DNA of 6,445 bases, from the NCBI GenBank assembly GCA_903851455.1, contig CAINOM010000404.1, positions 1-6,445 on the forward strand. Direction: 5' to 3'. Under the pieces are notes generated by a model, which was not told the origin of the DNA, made no database searches, and saw only the letters and a program-made list of their open reading frames with translations. How positions within the stretch are numbered: the first letter of the stretch is position 1; each line of letters begins with the position of its first letter. Position numbers and translations under genes: made by a program. Source of the stretch: an uncultured Bacteroidota bacterium (GTDB taxonomy: Bacteria > Bacteroidota > Bacteroidia > Chitinophagales > Chitinophagaceae). Shown here piece by piece: positions 1 through 6,397 of this stretch.

Positions 1-556
1 ACGGATCTATCTTTTCCTTCAGATCTCCCGGCAGAAAACCAAGGCTCTCCCCTGCTTCCACCGCCGGGCGTGTAAGGATGATTTTTCGCACTGCTTTATT
101 CTTAAGCGCTCTTACCGCCAGTGCTACCGCAGTATAGGTCTTACCTGTACCCGCCGGCCCGATAGCAAAGATGATGTCGTTCTTTTCAGATGCCTGCGCC
201 ATCAGCTTCTGGTTCTGCGTTTTTGCACGCACTACCCTGCCGTTGGGTCCAAATACGAGGATATCATTATTTGCGGGATCTTCGTTGCCCGTATCCCCTT
301 GCTCTTCATCCCCCAGTATTTTGGAGAAATAGTTCTCGGAAAGATGGCCATTGCGTTCCAGGTATTGTATCACCTGTCCTATCTTGGCCTGTGCGGCGGT
401 CACCTCGTCGGGCTGACCTGAAATTTTAATTTGTGTTCCCCGCGATAACAGCTTTAGCAAGGGAAACCTTTTTTTAAGTATCTCGAATTTGCTGTTATTG
501 ACCCCGAAAAACTCTATGGGGTTTACAGTCTCCAGATTAATGATCGCTTCTGTCAA
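1..556 (-). CDS. phoH: PhoH family P-loop ATPase, N-terminal 185 codons (3' end outside window)
   Basis: Translating the minus strand from TTG at 556-554 gives a protein beginning LTEAIINLETVNPIEFF (read as Met), with no stop to the window edge. Residues about 30-70 resemble the N-terminal KH-like RNA-binding part of PhoH/YbeZ proteins (RGTQIKISG, then VIQYLERNGHLSENYF). The ATPase domain follows: FGPNGRVVRAKTQNQ near 106-120, the Walker A motif GPAGTGKT at residues 133-140 (bases 137-160), then LTRPAVEAGESLGFLPGDLKEKIDP, a signature of the family. Walker B lies outside the window. PhoH proteins are cytoplasmic ATPases linked to RNA metabolism and ribosome maturation; the exact substrate is not settled. 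The frame has a stop at 571-569 and no ATG between that and the conserved N-terminus, so TTG is the best start. No Shine-Dalgarno sequence is visible. Family assignment is near certain; the start is likely. Confidence 0.95.
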   Translation of the reverse strand, partial: MTEAIINLETVNPIEFFGVNNSKFEILKKRFPLLKLLSRGTQIKISGQPDEVTAAQAKIGQVIQYLERNGHLSENYFSKILGDEEQGDTGNEDPANNDILVFGPNGRVVRAKTQNQKLMAQASEKNDIIFAIGPAGTGKTYTAVALAVRALKNKAVRKIILTRPAVEAGESLGFLPGDLKEKIDP

Positions 557-720
557 TGTGCTATCGTTTTAAGGTTCACAATAAAACTACAAATTCCCTG
601 CCAATGCCATATTAAGCGCTTATTAAGTTTTAACAGCTGCAAAACGAGCACTCTAAACATCAATTCAAATTTCATGCCGCATTCCCATTACTATGCTAAC
701 CTGCAACCTATGGCGTACGA
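557..720. other. Intergenic gap between purE and phoH
   Basis: This AT-rich spacer of 164 bp follows the purE stop and precedes the phoH start, both on the minus strand. It probably contains the phoH promoter, but I found no clean match to the Bacteroidota -33/-7 elements; the nearest candidates each have a mismatch. A perfect 10-nt palindrome, TAAGCGCTTA, lies at 613-622. It is too short to name as an operator. No hairpin followed by a T-tract is visible after purE. Confidence 0.5.
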
Positions 721-1176
721 CTAGATCTTGTAATCGTTTGCCTTAAACTCTTCGAGGCGCTGTGCAACCTTTTTGTCCGAAAGCGCAAATATGCGTGCCG
801 CCAGCACCGCCGCATTGCGCGCACCTGCTTTGCCCACAGCAAGAGTGCCTACAGGCAAGCCGGCCGGCATCTGCACGATACTGTACAATGCGTCAATACC
901 ACCAGGCAAGCCACCTTCAAGCGGCACACCAAGCACAGGCAGCGAAGTATAAGCTGCACATACGCCAGGCAGCGCAGCTGCCATACCAGCCGCAGCCACA
1001 ACCGCACCATAACCGTTGCTTTGTGCGTTTACGATAATCTCCCGTACCTTATCGGGATTACGGTGGGCAGATGCCACCACCATATCATTAGCAATGTTGA
1101 ACCAGGTGAGCCAATTGCTGCATTCCTGCATTACTGCTTCATCGGTCTTAGACCCCATAATGATCAATACTTTCAT
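721..1176 (-). CDS. purE: N5-carboxyaminoimidazole ribonucleotide mutase PurE
   Basis: The 151-residue product matches a compact class I PurE, the cytoplasmic purine-pathway enzyme that converts N5-CAIR (made by PurK) to CAIR. Motifs run in order: MGSKTD at 7-12 (phosphate/substrate loop), SAHRNP at 36-41 with His38 at the position of the catalytic His45 of E. coli PurE, AAAGMAAALPG at 61-71, LPVLGVPLEGG at 79-89, and SIVQMPAGLPVGTLAVGKAGARNAA at about 99-123. It is full length for a minimal PurE and starts at ATG 1176-1174. Two departures are visible: SAHRNP instead of the usual SAHRTP, and Ala68 where most class I enzymes have a conserved His (GAAHLPG, His75 in E. coli). The sequence is not like the class II AIR carboxylase form (AGRSN motif). 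No purK lies next to it. The upstream region is noncoding, so it is probably transcribed from its own promoter. Confidence 0.95.
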   Translation of the reverse strand: MKVLIIMGSKTDEAVMQECSNWLTWFNIANDMVVASAHRNPDKVREIIVNAQSNGYGAVVAAAGMAAALPGVCAAYTSLPVLGVPLEGGLPGGIDALYSIVQMPAGLPVGTLAVGKAGARNAAVLAARIFALSDKKVAQRLEEFKANDYKI

Positions 1177-1564
1177 GTATCAGTTTCTGAGTTTAAAAAT
1201 TAAAAAATTGTCTAGTGAAATTAACCTTATCATCAATTATCCGGAGGGAAACTTATCCACCGGTTCTGAATATCTTTTCAATGATATGCGAAGGGAATAG
1301 AGGTACACCACTAGCTAAAGATTTAGGGTCACAGAAAATATCACTACCACTTCGTCAGAAAATATATTCGCTATTCATCATTCCGGCAAGCCGGGGATCG
1401 GTTTACTGTCTTTAATATTGCTTGTCAATACCCATTTAGATCAACGACCCTACAAATATTGCCTCGTTACAATTGGATAGGAAATATGGTTACATTTACC
1501 GCGATACCACTTATATCATTATATTGTAGAGGCGCTTTCGTTTTAGAAAATTTACAAGTTTGCT
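1177..1564. other. Divergent intergenic region between purE and the membrane protein gene
   Basis: This 388-bp AT-rich stretch separates two divergently transcribed genes and must hold the promoters of both. Short open frames cross it (for example about 66 codons at 1215-1415, plus strand), but none shows recognisable motifs. A small inverted repeat, CCGGC-AA-GCCGG, lies at 1383-1394, with no T-tract that would make it a terminator. Near-matches to the -7 element TAnnTTTG occur on each strand (TACATTTA near 1490, plus; TAAGTTTC near 1250, minus), but neither is exact or has a well-spaced -33 TTTG. I see no tRNA, riboswitch or repeat array. Confidence 0.5.
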
Positions 1565-3433
1565 ATGCGAACAAAAAACTTTTACATTTATTTTTCGCTT
1601 CTTTGCATCAACGTATTCATTGCGTTCGTTTCTTTTCTTAGTTTCCGCCTGGATCCCTTTCATCAGGTTTTCAGCAATGTCGGAGATGGATTAAAAAACA
1701 GTTTCACCCTCGTTAGTTATGTAAAAGAACCAGCTTCCCCTGATGGTATTTTCAAGTATAACACCTTTTCCTATCCCTACGGTGATTATGTTTATTATAC
1801 CGACAATACTCCGCTTTTCGCTATTCCGTACCGCTGGATTTGTTTACATGTTCATGACGTGTCCGCATATGCACTCGTGACCTTCAACATTTTGATCATA
1901 CTGACGATAATAATCAGCAGCTTTATACTTTATAAGATATTCCGGCAATTACTTGACGAACATGTTTTTTCATATATAATGGCGATCATTCTGCCCTGGA
2001 CTAATACTCAAGTGTTGCGGATCTGGCGTGGTCACTACAACTTGTCCTTTTCTTTTTTGATCCTATTGGCCATATGGCTCATGATCCTCTGGCATAAAAA
2101 CAAAAACGTATTGAAGAAACAAATTGGCGTGGGGATCGCTATGGTTTTGTTGACTATTGCAGGCTTCCTGGCTCATGGCTATTACCTGGCTATTCTAGGC
2201 ATGTTCATCACCTCCATGCTATTTTTTTATGGCTTATTCAGTCGTAGAGAAAGATATGGGAAGACCTCACTGATAGCATCGGCTGTCTATCCGATATTAT
2301 CTCTTGGCCTGACAATGCTGCTACTATTGGCTACCGATCGATACTTGCCGCTGAGGAAAGAAACCGCCCATGGATATGATGATATGTTTCAAAAAACGCG
2401 CGTCCTCAGTCTTTACAACCATTATACGTTCGAGAAAATATTCTTTCCATTCTATTATGATGGCGCAGATACCACCGGCAACCCTGATAAAGCAGCTTAC
2501 CTCGGCAATATCGGTTTATACGCCCTGGCGATTATTGTTATCATTATGCTGATCAGTAAGCCTTTTCGACTGCGTATTGCCGGCATACAAAAGATCTTTT
2601 TCAAAAGCTCGCTGAACGCCGCAATTTTGATAAGTTCGGTGATCATGCTATCTGTTTCTATGGGAGAAGTTTACACTACTGCCTATGACTTTACCGAACA
2701 TGGCTACAAATTTGTCAATATATTTAACCCGTTTCTTTATCTACATCTTGTCACGAACAGGGTTGAGCAGTTTAGGGTGATCATACGATTCGTATGGCCG
2801 TTCTATTTCGGCTTTTATATTTGGCTACTGTACACGCTGGTGTCAGTATACCGGGAATCGGGGAAAAAACTAAAAACAGCTATCATCATCGCCATCCTTT
2901 TCCTCGGTGGTTCAGAATTGATTGATTTTGTTGTGGCATTACAGGACAAAACAAACAATGAAAATTATCTCAGCGCAGAACATATCAAAGAAACGGTTCC
3001 GGGTCACCTTAACCCGGAAAAATACCAGGCAATACTGCCTATTCCATACTATTTTGTTGGCTCAGAAGATTTTGATATTACATTGGATGATGATGATGAT
3101 TGGAGCAGGTATACCTATCTCCTGCACCTCAACACGGGCCTGCCATTGATGTCCAGCAAAATGTCAAGAACACCACCCTTGATGAATAAGAGATTGATGG
3201 AATTTGTTGCTTATGATAGTTTAGATAAAGATTTAAAGGAAAAACTAAACAACAAACCTATTCTTGTCGCTGTTAATAAAAGGCTGCTCACGGATATGAG
3301 CGGCGGAAATGTAATCCACTGTAAGGACCGGATAAATCTCTACACCGGGTGCCTGCAGTTCGCAGCACGTCACCATTTAGAACCTGTAGACAGCGCAAAT
3401 GGGGTTATTTTTTACGACTACTTTCCCAAGTAA
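1565..3433 (+). CDS. Multi-pass membrane protein, GT-C glycosyltransferase-like, function unknown
   Basis: This 622-residue integral membrane protein begins at ATG 1565. Hydrophobic segments appear at about 7-27, 104-125, 134-150, 160-177, 185-205, 207-225, 236-256, 315-331, 350-366, 408-427 and 437-456, so roughly eleven spans, followed by a soluble C-terminal domain of about 165 residues. After the first span comes a loop with GDGLKN at 40-45 and YPYGDYVYYTDNTP at 70-83. An acidic loop after TM1 and the later NRVEQFRVIIRFVWPFYF segment (about 398-415) recall GT-C-type enzymes, which transfer sugars from polyprenyl-phosphate donors. That is a fold-level inference, and I cannot name a substrate. 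The C-terminal part has five consecutive Asp at 508-512. It stands alone: divergent from purE and convergent with the next gene, with no visible glycan gene next to it. It appears more AT-rich than the minus-strand genes, by eye only. It could instead be a non-catalytic membrane protein of the same architecture. Confidence 0.85.
   Translation: MRTKNFYIYFSLLCINVFIAFVSFLSFRLDPFHQVFSNVGDGLKNSFTLVSYVKEPASPDGIFKYNTFSYPYGDYVYYTDNTPLFAIPYRWICLHVHDVSAYALVTFNILIILTIIISSFILYKIFRQLLDEHVFSYIMAIILPWTNTQVLRIWRGHYNLSFSFLILLAIWLMILWHKNKNVLKKQIGVGIAMVLLTIAGFLAHGYYLAILGMFITSMLFFYGLFSRRERYGKTSLIASAVYPILSLGLTMLLLLATDRYLPLRKETAHGYDDMFQKTRVLSLYNHYTFEKIFFPFYYDGADTTGNPDKAAYLGNIGLYALAIIVIIMLISKPFRLRIAGIQKIFFKSSLNAAILISSVIMLSVSMGEVYTTAYDFTEHGYKFVNIFNPFLYLHLVTNRVEQFRVIIRFVWPFYFGFYIWLLYTLVSVYRESGKKLKTAIIIAILFLGGSELIDFVVALQDKTNNENYLSAEHIKETVPGHLNPEKYQAILPIPYYFVGSEDFDITLDDDDDWSRYTYLLHLNTGLPLMSSKMSRTPPLMNKRLMEFVAYDSLDKDLKEKLNNKPILVAVNKRLLTDMSGGNVIHCKDRINLYTGCLQFAARHHLEPVDSANGVIFYDYFPK
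3086..3100 (+). repeat. (GAT)5 trinucleotide run coding for five Asp
   Basis: Five perfect GAT codons in a row encode Asp508-512 in the soluble C-terminal domain of the membrane protein. Changes in copy number would keep the reading frame. The run could be a simple-sequence expansion or a functional acidic, cation-binding patch; nothing in the sequence decides between them. Confidence 0.8.
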
Positions 3434-3463
3434 TATTATTTGGACAAAATCGATTTAGCCTGA

Positions 3464-3817
3464 TCAGCAGTTCTTATATTTCCAGTGCCGGCTTTTGCCT
3501 TCGGCTATCCACTCCAGCGCCTGCGCTATTCTTTTCTCGCGTGTGGCATCAGTCTTTGCTTCTTCAAACCATTCAATATACTCTTTGCGGTTAGAATAGC
3601 TAAAGCCCTTAAACACTTTTTCGGCCTGCTTATTTTTATTCAGTTCTTTGTTAAAGTAGTCAGGTGTTTTCAGTTCCTTCTTTTCTTTCTCAGTCGGCTT
3701 TGCGCGCACCACTTTCGCGCCTTCTTCATTCAGCTTCATCGCCGCCCTTATATATTTCTTCAGCACGGCGTCTTTGGGCAAGTCCTTGAGCGTGTACAAT
3801 TTGTTCAGATGCCCCAT
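3464..3817 (-). CDS. YdeI/OmpD-associated (OmdA) domain fragment, C-terminal half of the frameshifted protein
   Basis: This 117-residue frame begins at ATG 3817-3815, inside the 3' end of the DUF1801 frame, so the two overlap by 13 nt. The start ATG and the TGA of the upstream frame are close enough for translational reinitiation, though no ribosome binding site is visible. It carries LKDLPKDAVLKKYIRAAMKLNEEG, then a lysine-rich linker, then the OmdA core PDYFNKELNKNKQAEKVFKGFSYSNRKEYIEWFEEAKTDATREKR, ending WKYKNC. Intact relatives have this domain fused behind DUF1801, so this is most likely the severed second half rather than an independent gene. Confidence 0.75.
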   Translation of the reverse strand: MGHLNKLYTLKDLPKDAVLKKYIRAAMKLNEEGAKVVRAKPTEKEKKELKTPDYFNKELNKNKQAEKVFKGFSYSNRKEYIEWFEEAKTDATREKRIAQALEWIAEGKSRHWKYKNC

Positions 3818-4092
3818 ACCATACCATCCTTTCCCTCGCCCACATTCAGTATTTTGTCGGGATCATCCATTATTGAAGCCTTCCAAAATCCAAACGAGGC
3901 ATGCTGCTTAAATGCGGCCATATTGCACACCATAGCACCATGATACATAAAACATGGGAAGCTCCACTTCCAGGTCTCTTCCACATCCGGACAGGTAGTG
4001 TGAATAAGCGCCCGGAGGTGTTCAAGAATAGGTTTTGCAAAATCTGCTGCCTTTTCCAGGTAAGCGTCTACCCGTGGATCGTAACTGGCCAT
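3805..4092 (-). CDS. DUF1801 domain fragment, N-terminal half of the frameshifted protein
   Basis: This 95-residue frame starts at ATG 4092-4090 (MASYDPRVDAYLEKAADFAKPILEHLR). Residues 1-91 follow the DUF1801 domain, including DVEETWKWSFPCFMYHGAMVCNMAAFKQHASFGFWKAS at about 36-73. The last four residues (VWGI) are out-of-frame sequence after the 5-bp duplication, ending at TGA 3807-3805. If translated it would be a free DUF1801 domain; stand-alone DUF1801 proteins do exist, so some function is possible. It is better read as half of a broken gene. Confidence 0.75.
   Translation of the reverse strand: MASYDPRVDAYLEKAADFAKPILEHLRALIHTTCPDVEETWKWSFPCFMYHGAMVCNMAAFKQHASFGFWKASIMDDPDKILNVGEGKDGMVWGI
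3814..3827. repeat. 5-bp tandem duplication (CCATA x 2.8) at the frameshift
   Basis: The plus strand holds CCATA, CCATA, CCAT in direct succession (period 5). On the coding strand this places an ATG every five bases, in three different frames (3827-3825, 3822-3820, 3817-3815). Deleting exactly one unit rejoins the DUF1801 and OmdA halves without loss of any conserved residue. This is what replication slippage would produce. Confidence 0.9.
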
Positions 4093-4112
4093 ATTTTCTA
4101 CTTAAAGCGCGA

Positions 4113-4120
4113 CAAACTTA
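4113..4120 (-). promoter_or_regulatory. Possible Bacteroidota -7 promoter element for the DUF1801/OmdA gene
   Basis: The minus strand reads TAAGTTTG, a perfect match to the Bacteroidota -7 consensus TAnnTTTG, 20 bp before the ATG at 4092 and within the 40-bp gap after selD. A TTTG lies upstream, but the spacing to the TA is about 24 bp rather than the usual 19-21, so the -33 element is poor. If real, the gene has a short leader and a promoter independent of the selenium operon. Confidence 0.3.
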
Positions 4121-4132
4121 AAAACAAAAATA

Positions 4133-5200
4133 TCATTTTCGAACCAAAACGACCTTTTCTTCCCGCTTCACCATCCTGCCTATCGGCATCAGGAACGATG
4201 AAAGGAAATTATGCTTAGAAAGCAATTCAACCATTTCATCCTTTGCATCTTCACTCACCGCCACAAGCAATCCCCCATTGGTCTGCGGATCAGGCAGCAG
4301 GCTGAAGGCTTCCATTACGTCAACACCAGCATCAAAAAATATTTTATTGCTGTAGCCATTCCAGTTGCGGTAAGTGGCATCGGGCACGATCCGCTGCGCA
4401 AGGTACTCTTTCACCCCTTCCATTACCGGTATCTGCGAATAGTACACTTCAGCCGATAAACCCGCCCCCTCAGCCATTTCTATCAAATGCCCGGCCAGGC
4501 CAAAACCTGTAACATCAGTCATCGCACTAACACCTTTTATCTTGCCCAATACTTCACCCAACCTATTGATTTGTGTAAGCTGATCGATCAGCGATATCCG
4601 GTGCTCTTCTTTGAGCACATTTCTCTTCTGCGCAGTCGCCAGTATACCGCTGCCCAATGGTTTTGTCAGGAAGAGCAAGTCGCCCTCTTTTGCTGTACTG
4701 TTTTTCTTCAGGTCAGCGATCGCGCATAGGCCATTCACCGCCAGCCCGAAGATAGGCTCCGAGCTATCTATGCTATGCCCTCCGGCCAATGGTATGCCAG
4801 CTGTGGTACAAACTGCCCGCGCACCCTCCAGTACTCGCTGCGCTAATGATACAGGCAACTTCTCTACAGGCCAGCCTAGTATCGCAACAGCCATGATTGG
4901 TTTGCCGCCCATGGCGTATACATCGCTGATCGCATTTGCTGCAGCTATCCGCCCGAAATCATACGCATCATCTACAATAGGCATGAAGAAGTCCGTTGTA
5001 GATATCAGAGCCATGCCGTTGCCAAGATCATACGCGGCGGCATCATCATTGGTGCTATTGCCTACCAGCAGCTTTACATCAAGCGGCTGTGCAATGTCCG
5101 TCTTCAGTATTTCCTCCAGCACAGACGGCGCTATCTTACAACCGCAGCCAGCACCGCGCGAGTACTGGGTAAGCTTTATTTCAGTGCTTTCTAATTCCAT
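4133..5200 (-). CDS. selD: Selenide, water dikinase (selenophosphate synthetase) SelD
   Basis: The 355-residue product aligns end to end with E. coli SelD. The enzyme makes selenophosphate, AMP and phosphate from selenide, ATP and water in the cytoplasm. The active-site segment LTQYSRGAGCGCK covers residues 10-22: Cys19 corresponds to catalytic Cys17 of E. coli and Lys22 to Lys20, and the nucleophile is Cys rather than selenocysteine. Metal and nucleotide residues are in place: Asp53 in NDDAAAYDLG, Asp70 in STTDFFMPIVDD, Asp93 in NAISDVYAMGGKP, GGHS at 140-143, and Asp229 in MTDVTGFGLAGH. DPQTNGGLL near 307-315 is the family's PQTSGGLL motif with Asn for Ser. The start at ATG 5200-5198 gives the usual N-terminal length. 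It lies 12 bp after mnmH on the same strand, so the two are almost certainly one operon, with SelD supplying the selenium donor for MnmH. Confidence 0.97.
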   Translation of the reverse strand: MELESTEIKLTQYSRGAGCGCKIAPSVLEEILKTDIAQPLDVKLLVGNSTNDDAAAYDLGNGMALISTTDFFMPIVDDAYDFGRIAAANAISDVYAMGGKPIMAVAILGWPVEKLPVSLAQRVLEGARAVCTTAGIPLAGGHSIDSSEPIFGLAVNGLCAIADLKKNSTAKEGDLLFLTKPLGSGILATAQKRNVLKEEHRISLIDQLTQINRLGEVLGKIKGVSAMTDVTGFGLAGHLIEMAEGAGLSAEVYYSQIPVMEGVKEYLAQRIVPDATYRNWNGYSNKIFFDAGVDVMEAFSLLPDPQTNGGLLVAVSEDAKDEMVELLSKHNFLSSFLMPIGRMVKREEKVVLVRK

Positions 5201-5212
5201 GATATAGTATTT
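5201..5212 (-). other. 12-bp mnmH-selD junction
   Basis: The mnmH stop TAG (5215-5213) and the selD ATG (5200-5198) are 12 bp apart, with no room for a promoter or terminator. This supports co-transcription, and possibly translational coupling. No Shine-Dalgarno sequence is visible in the spacer, as expected for Bacteroidota. Confidence 0.8.
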
Positions 5213-6397
5213 CTAATCTTTTAGTGCCATGCTGTTCTCTACAGCATCTACTTTATTGCAAATGATCTTTTTCATCCGGAAGACCGGAAGAAATAGCGCA
5301 CTCGGCTGATCTACCAATTTTGATGCTTTCCAAAACAGAAGCGATGCTGATTTCACCAATTTGTTTTCACTTTGCGGCATCATATAAGTATTGCTACGGC
5401 TCTCTATATCTTTCGCATAAAACTTATCATAGTAGCACAGCAATATCCGGAAGCACTCCCGCAGATCACCTTCGTTCAAATAACGGATAGCATCTTTTGC
5501 GGCATGCCCGCCAAGCCTCTTTTGTATGCGGAAAATAGAGTCCATCAATTGCTGCTTTTCAAATTTCCCATACTGCGTCACTATGTGATCCAGTCGTTCT
5601 TCAAACGGTATATCTAAAAAATATAAAGGGGCACGCCTCATGGTCTCCCATAGCGGACCCGGTACATTTACGGACCCTATCCTGCGGCTTTCATCCTCCA
5701 GCCATATCGCATCTTGTCCGCTCGCTTCACATGCGGCATTCAGCCCAGTTGCAAGTTCATTCTCAAACATCTCCTGGGTAGGCTGCGGCTCTTCGCCCAA
5801 TGCACCAAATGCCGAGCCTTTATGATGTGCTAAACCCTCAAGGTCTACCACGGCTTGCCCTTTTCCAGCGAGCTCTTTTAATACATCTGTCTTACCAGAA
5901 CCGGTATATCCACCGAGCATTTTGAAAGAATAAGGCCGCTCAAATTGCTGTAACACCCAATTGCGATAGGCTTTATACCCTTCATTTAATACATAAACTT
6001 CGAAACCATACAGATCTAATAACCATGCTACGCCGGCACTACGCATACCGCCCCGCCAGCAATGAACCAGCACCGTGTTGGGGCCTTTTTTGCCTGATAC
6101 CTCACCCTTAATACCGATTGTATTTGTTAATGATTTGCAATCTGAAATGATTTTTTCGACGGCTTCAACCATTTTTTTCATTTTCACACCAAAAAAATCC
6201 AGCCCGGTTTTTATCGCCTCTTCCCGCCCCTGCCGTTTGTAAATAGTGCCTACAATTTTACGCTCATCATCAGAAAATAACGGAAGGCTATGCGCGCCCG
6301 GAATCCGCGCGTGTAGGTATTCTCCGGGACTTCTCACATCAATTATGGGGTGTATTTTGGCGAGAATCAGAAACTCGTCAATGCCTATTTTTTTCAT
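5213..6397 (-). CDS. mnmH: tRNA 2-selenouridine synthase MnmH (SelU/YbbB)
   Basis: The 394-residue product has the two-part MnmH architecture. An N-terminal rhodanese domain holds IIDVRSPGEYLHARIPGAHSLPL from about residue 18, YKRQG, and the catalytic loop VHCWRGGMRSAG with Cys113. A P-loop domain follows: GGYTGSGKT at 162-170, VDLEGLAHHKGSAFG at 184-198, LEDESRRIG at 233-241 and LDIPFEERLDHI after it. MnmH replaces sulfur with selenium at the 2-position of wobble uridine 34 in certain tRNAs, through a geranylated intermediate, using selenophosphate. I chose ATG 6397-6395 (MKKIGIDEFLILAKIHP) because it begins just before the rhodanese fold. The frame stays open to a TTG at 6421-6419, which would add eight residues (LKLPIDL-like). 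The upstream promoter lies beyond or at the right edge. It is the first gene of the pair, with selD 12 bp downstream. Confidence 0.96.
   Translation of the reverse strand: MKKIGIDEFLILAKIHPIIDVRSPGEYLHARIPGAHSLPLFSDDERKIVGTIYKRQGREEAIKTGLDFFGVKMKKMVEAVEKIISDCKSLTNTIGIKGEVSGKKGPNTVLVHCWRGGMRSAGVAWLLDLYGFEVYVLNEGYKAYRNWVLQQFERPYSFKMLGGYTGSGKTDVLKELAGKGQAVVDLEGLAHHKGSAFGALGEEPQPTQEMFENELATGLNAACEASGQDAIWLEDESRRIGSVNVPGPLWETMRRAPLYFLDIPFEERLDHIVTQYGKFEKQQLMDSIFRIQKRLGGHAAKDAIRYLNEGDLRECFRILLCYYDKFYAKDIESRSNTYMMPQSENKLVKSASLLFWKASKLVDQPSALFLPVFRMKKIICNKVDAVENSMALKD

Larger units (their letters stand above)
3464..4092 (-). pseudogene. DUF1801 + YdeI/OmpD-associated (OmdA) protein, split by a +5 frameshift
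   Basis: Two adjacent minus-strand frames are the two halves of one familiar protein: an N-terminal DUF1801 domain (CPDVEETWKWSFPCFMY, then FGFWKASIMDDPDKIL) and a C-terminal YdeI/OmpD-associated domain (SYSNRKEYIEWFEEAKTDATREKRIAQALEWIAEGKSRHWKYK). The break lies at 3814-3827, where the plus strand reads CCATA CCATA CCAT. Removing one 5-bp unit restores ...KDG-M-GHLNKLYTLKDLP... and a continuous frame of 207 residues plus stop, a normal length for the family. These proteins are small and probably cytoplasmic. They are named after bacteriocin-protection and OmpD-association observations, and their biochemical role is unclear. Both halves keep well-conserved motifs and show no other stops, so the lesion is recent, tolerated, or a sequencing error. 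The locus is 40 bp downstream of selD on the same strand, but no functional link is known. Confidence 0.85.

Noticed and set aside
190..429. A 79-codon plus-strand frame opposite phoH.
   Set aside because: The minus strand encodes conserved PhoH sequence, including Walker A, across this region. The plus-strand translation has no recognisable motif.
762..1037. A 91-codon plus-strand frame, rich in Gln, Ala and His, opposite purE.
   Set aside because: It is antisense to purE, and its composition reflects the reverse complement of an Ala/Gly-rich protein.
1240..1260. A purE promoter at TAAGTTTC on the minus strand.
   Set aside because: The last base of the -7 consensus is wrong, and the nearest upstream TTG is about 23 bp away. 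The match is too weak to annotate.
1383..1394. Inverted repeat CCGGC-AA-GCCGG as a terminator or operator.
   Set aside because: The loop is too short for the full stem, no T-tract follows, and no gene ends nearby that would need it. It is probably chance.
3434..3463. A bidirectional terminator between the convergent membrane protein and DUF1801/OmdA genes.
   Set aside because: The 30-bp gap has no GC-rich stem with flanking A/T tracts. The only symmetric element is an 8-nt palindrome CTGATCAG at 3460-3467, overlapping the stop codon.
3805..3807. The TGA ending the DUF1801 frame, near selD, could be read as selenocysteine.
   Set aside because: Reading through the TGA in the same frame gives no OmdA sequence. 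The conserved continuation lies in a different frame and is fully explained by removing one 5-bp unit.
4611..5207. A 198-codon open frame on the plus strand opposite selD.
   Set aside because: It lies almost entirely antisense to a well-supported selD, and its low-complexity Ser/Ala/Pro-rich translation has no domain signature. It is a shadow of the coding strand.
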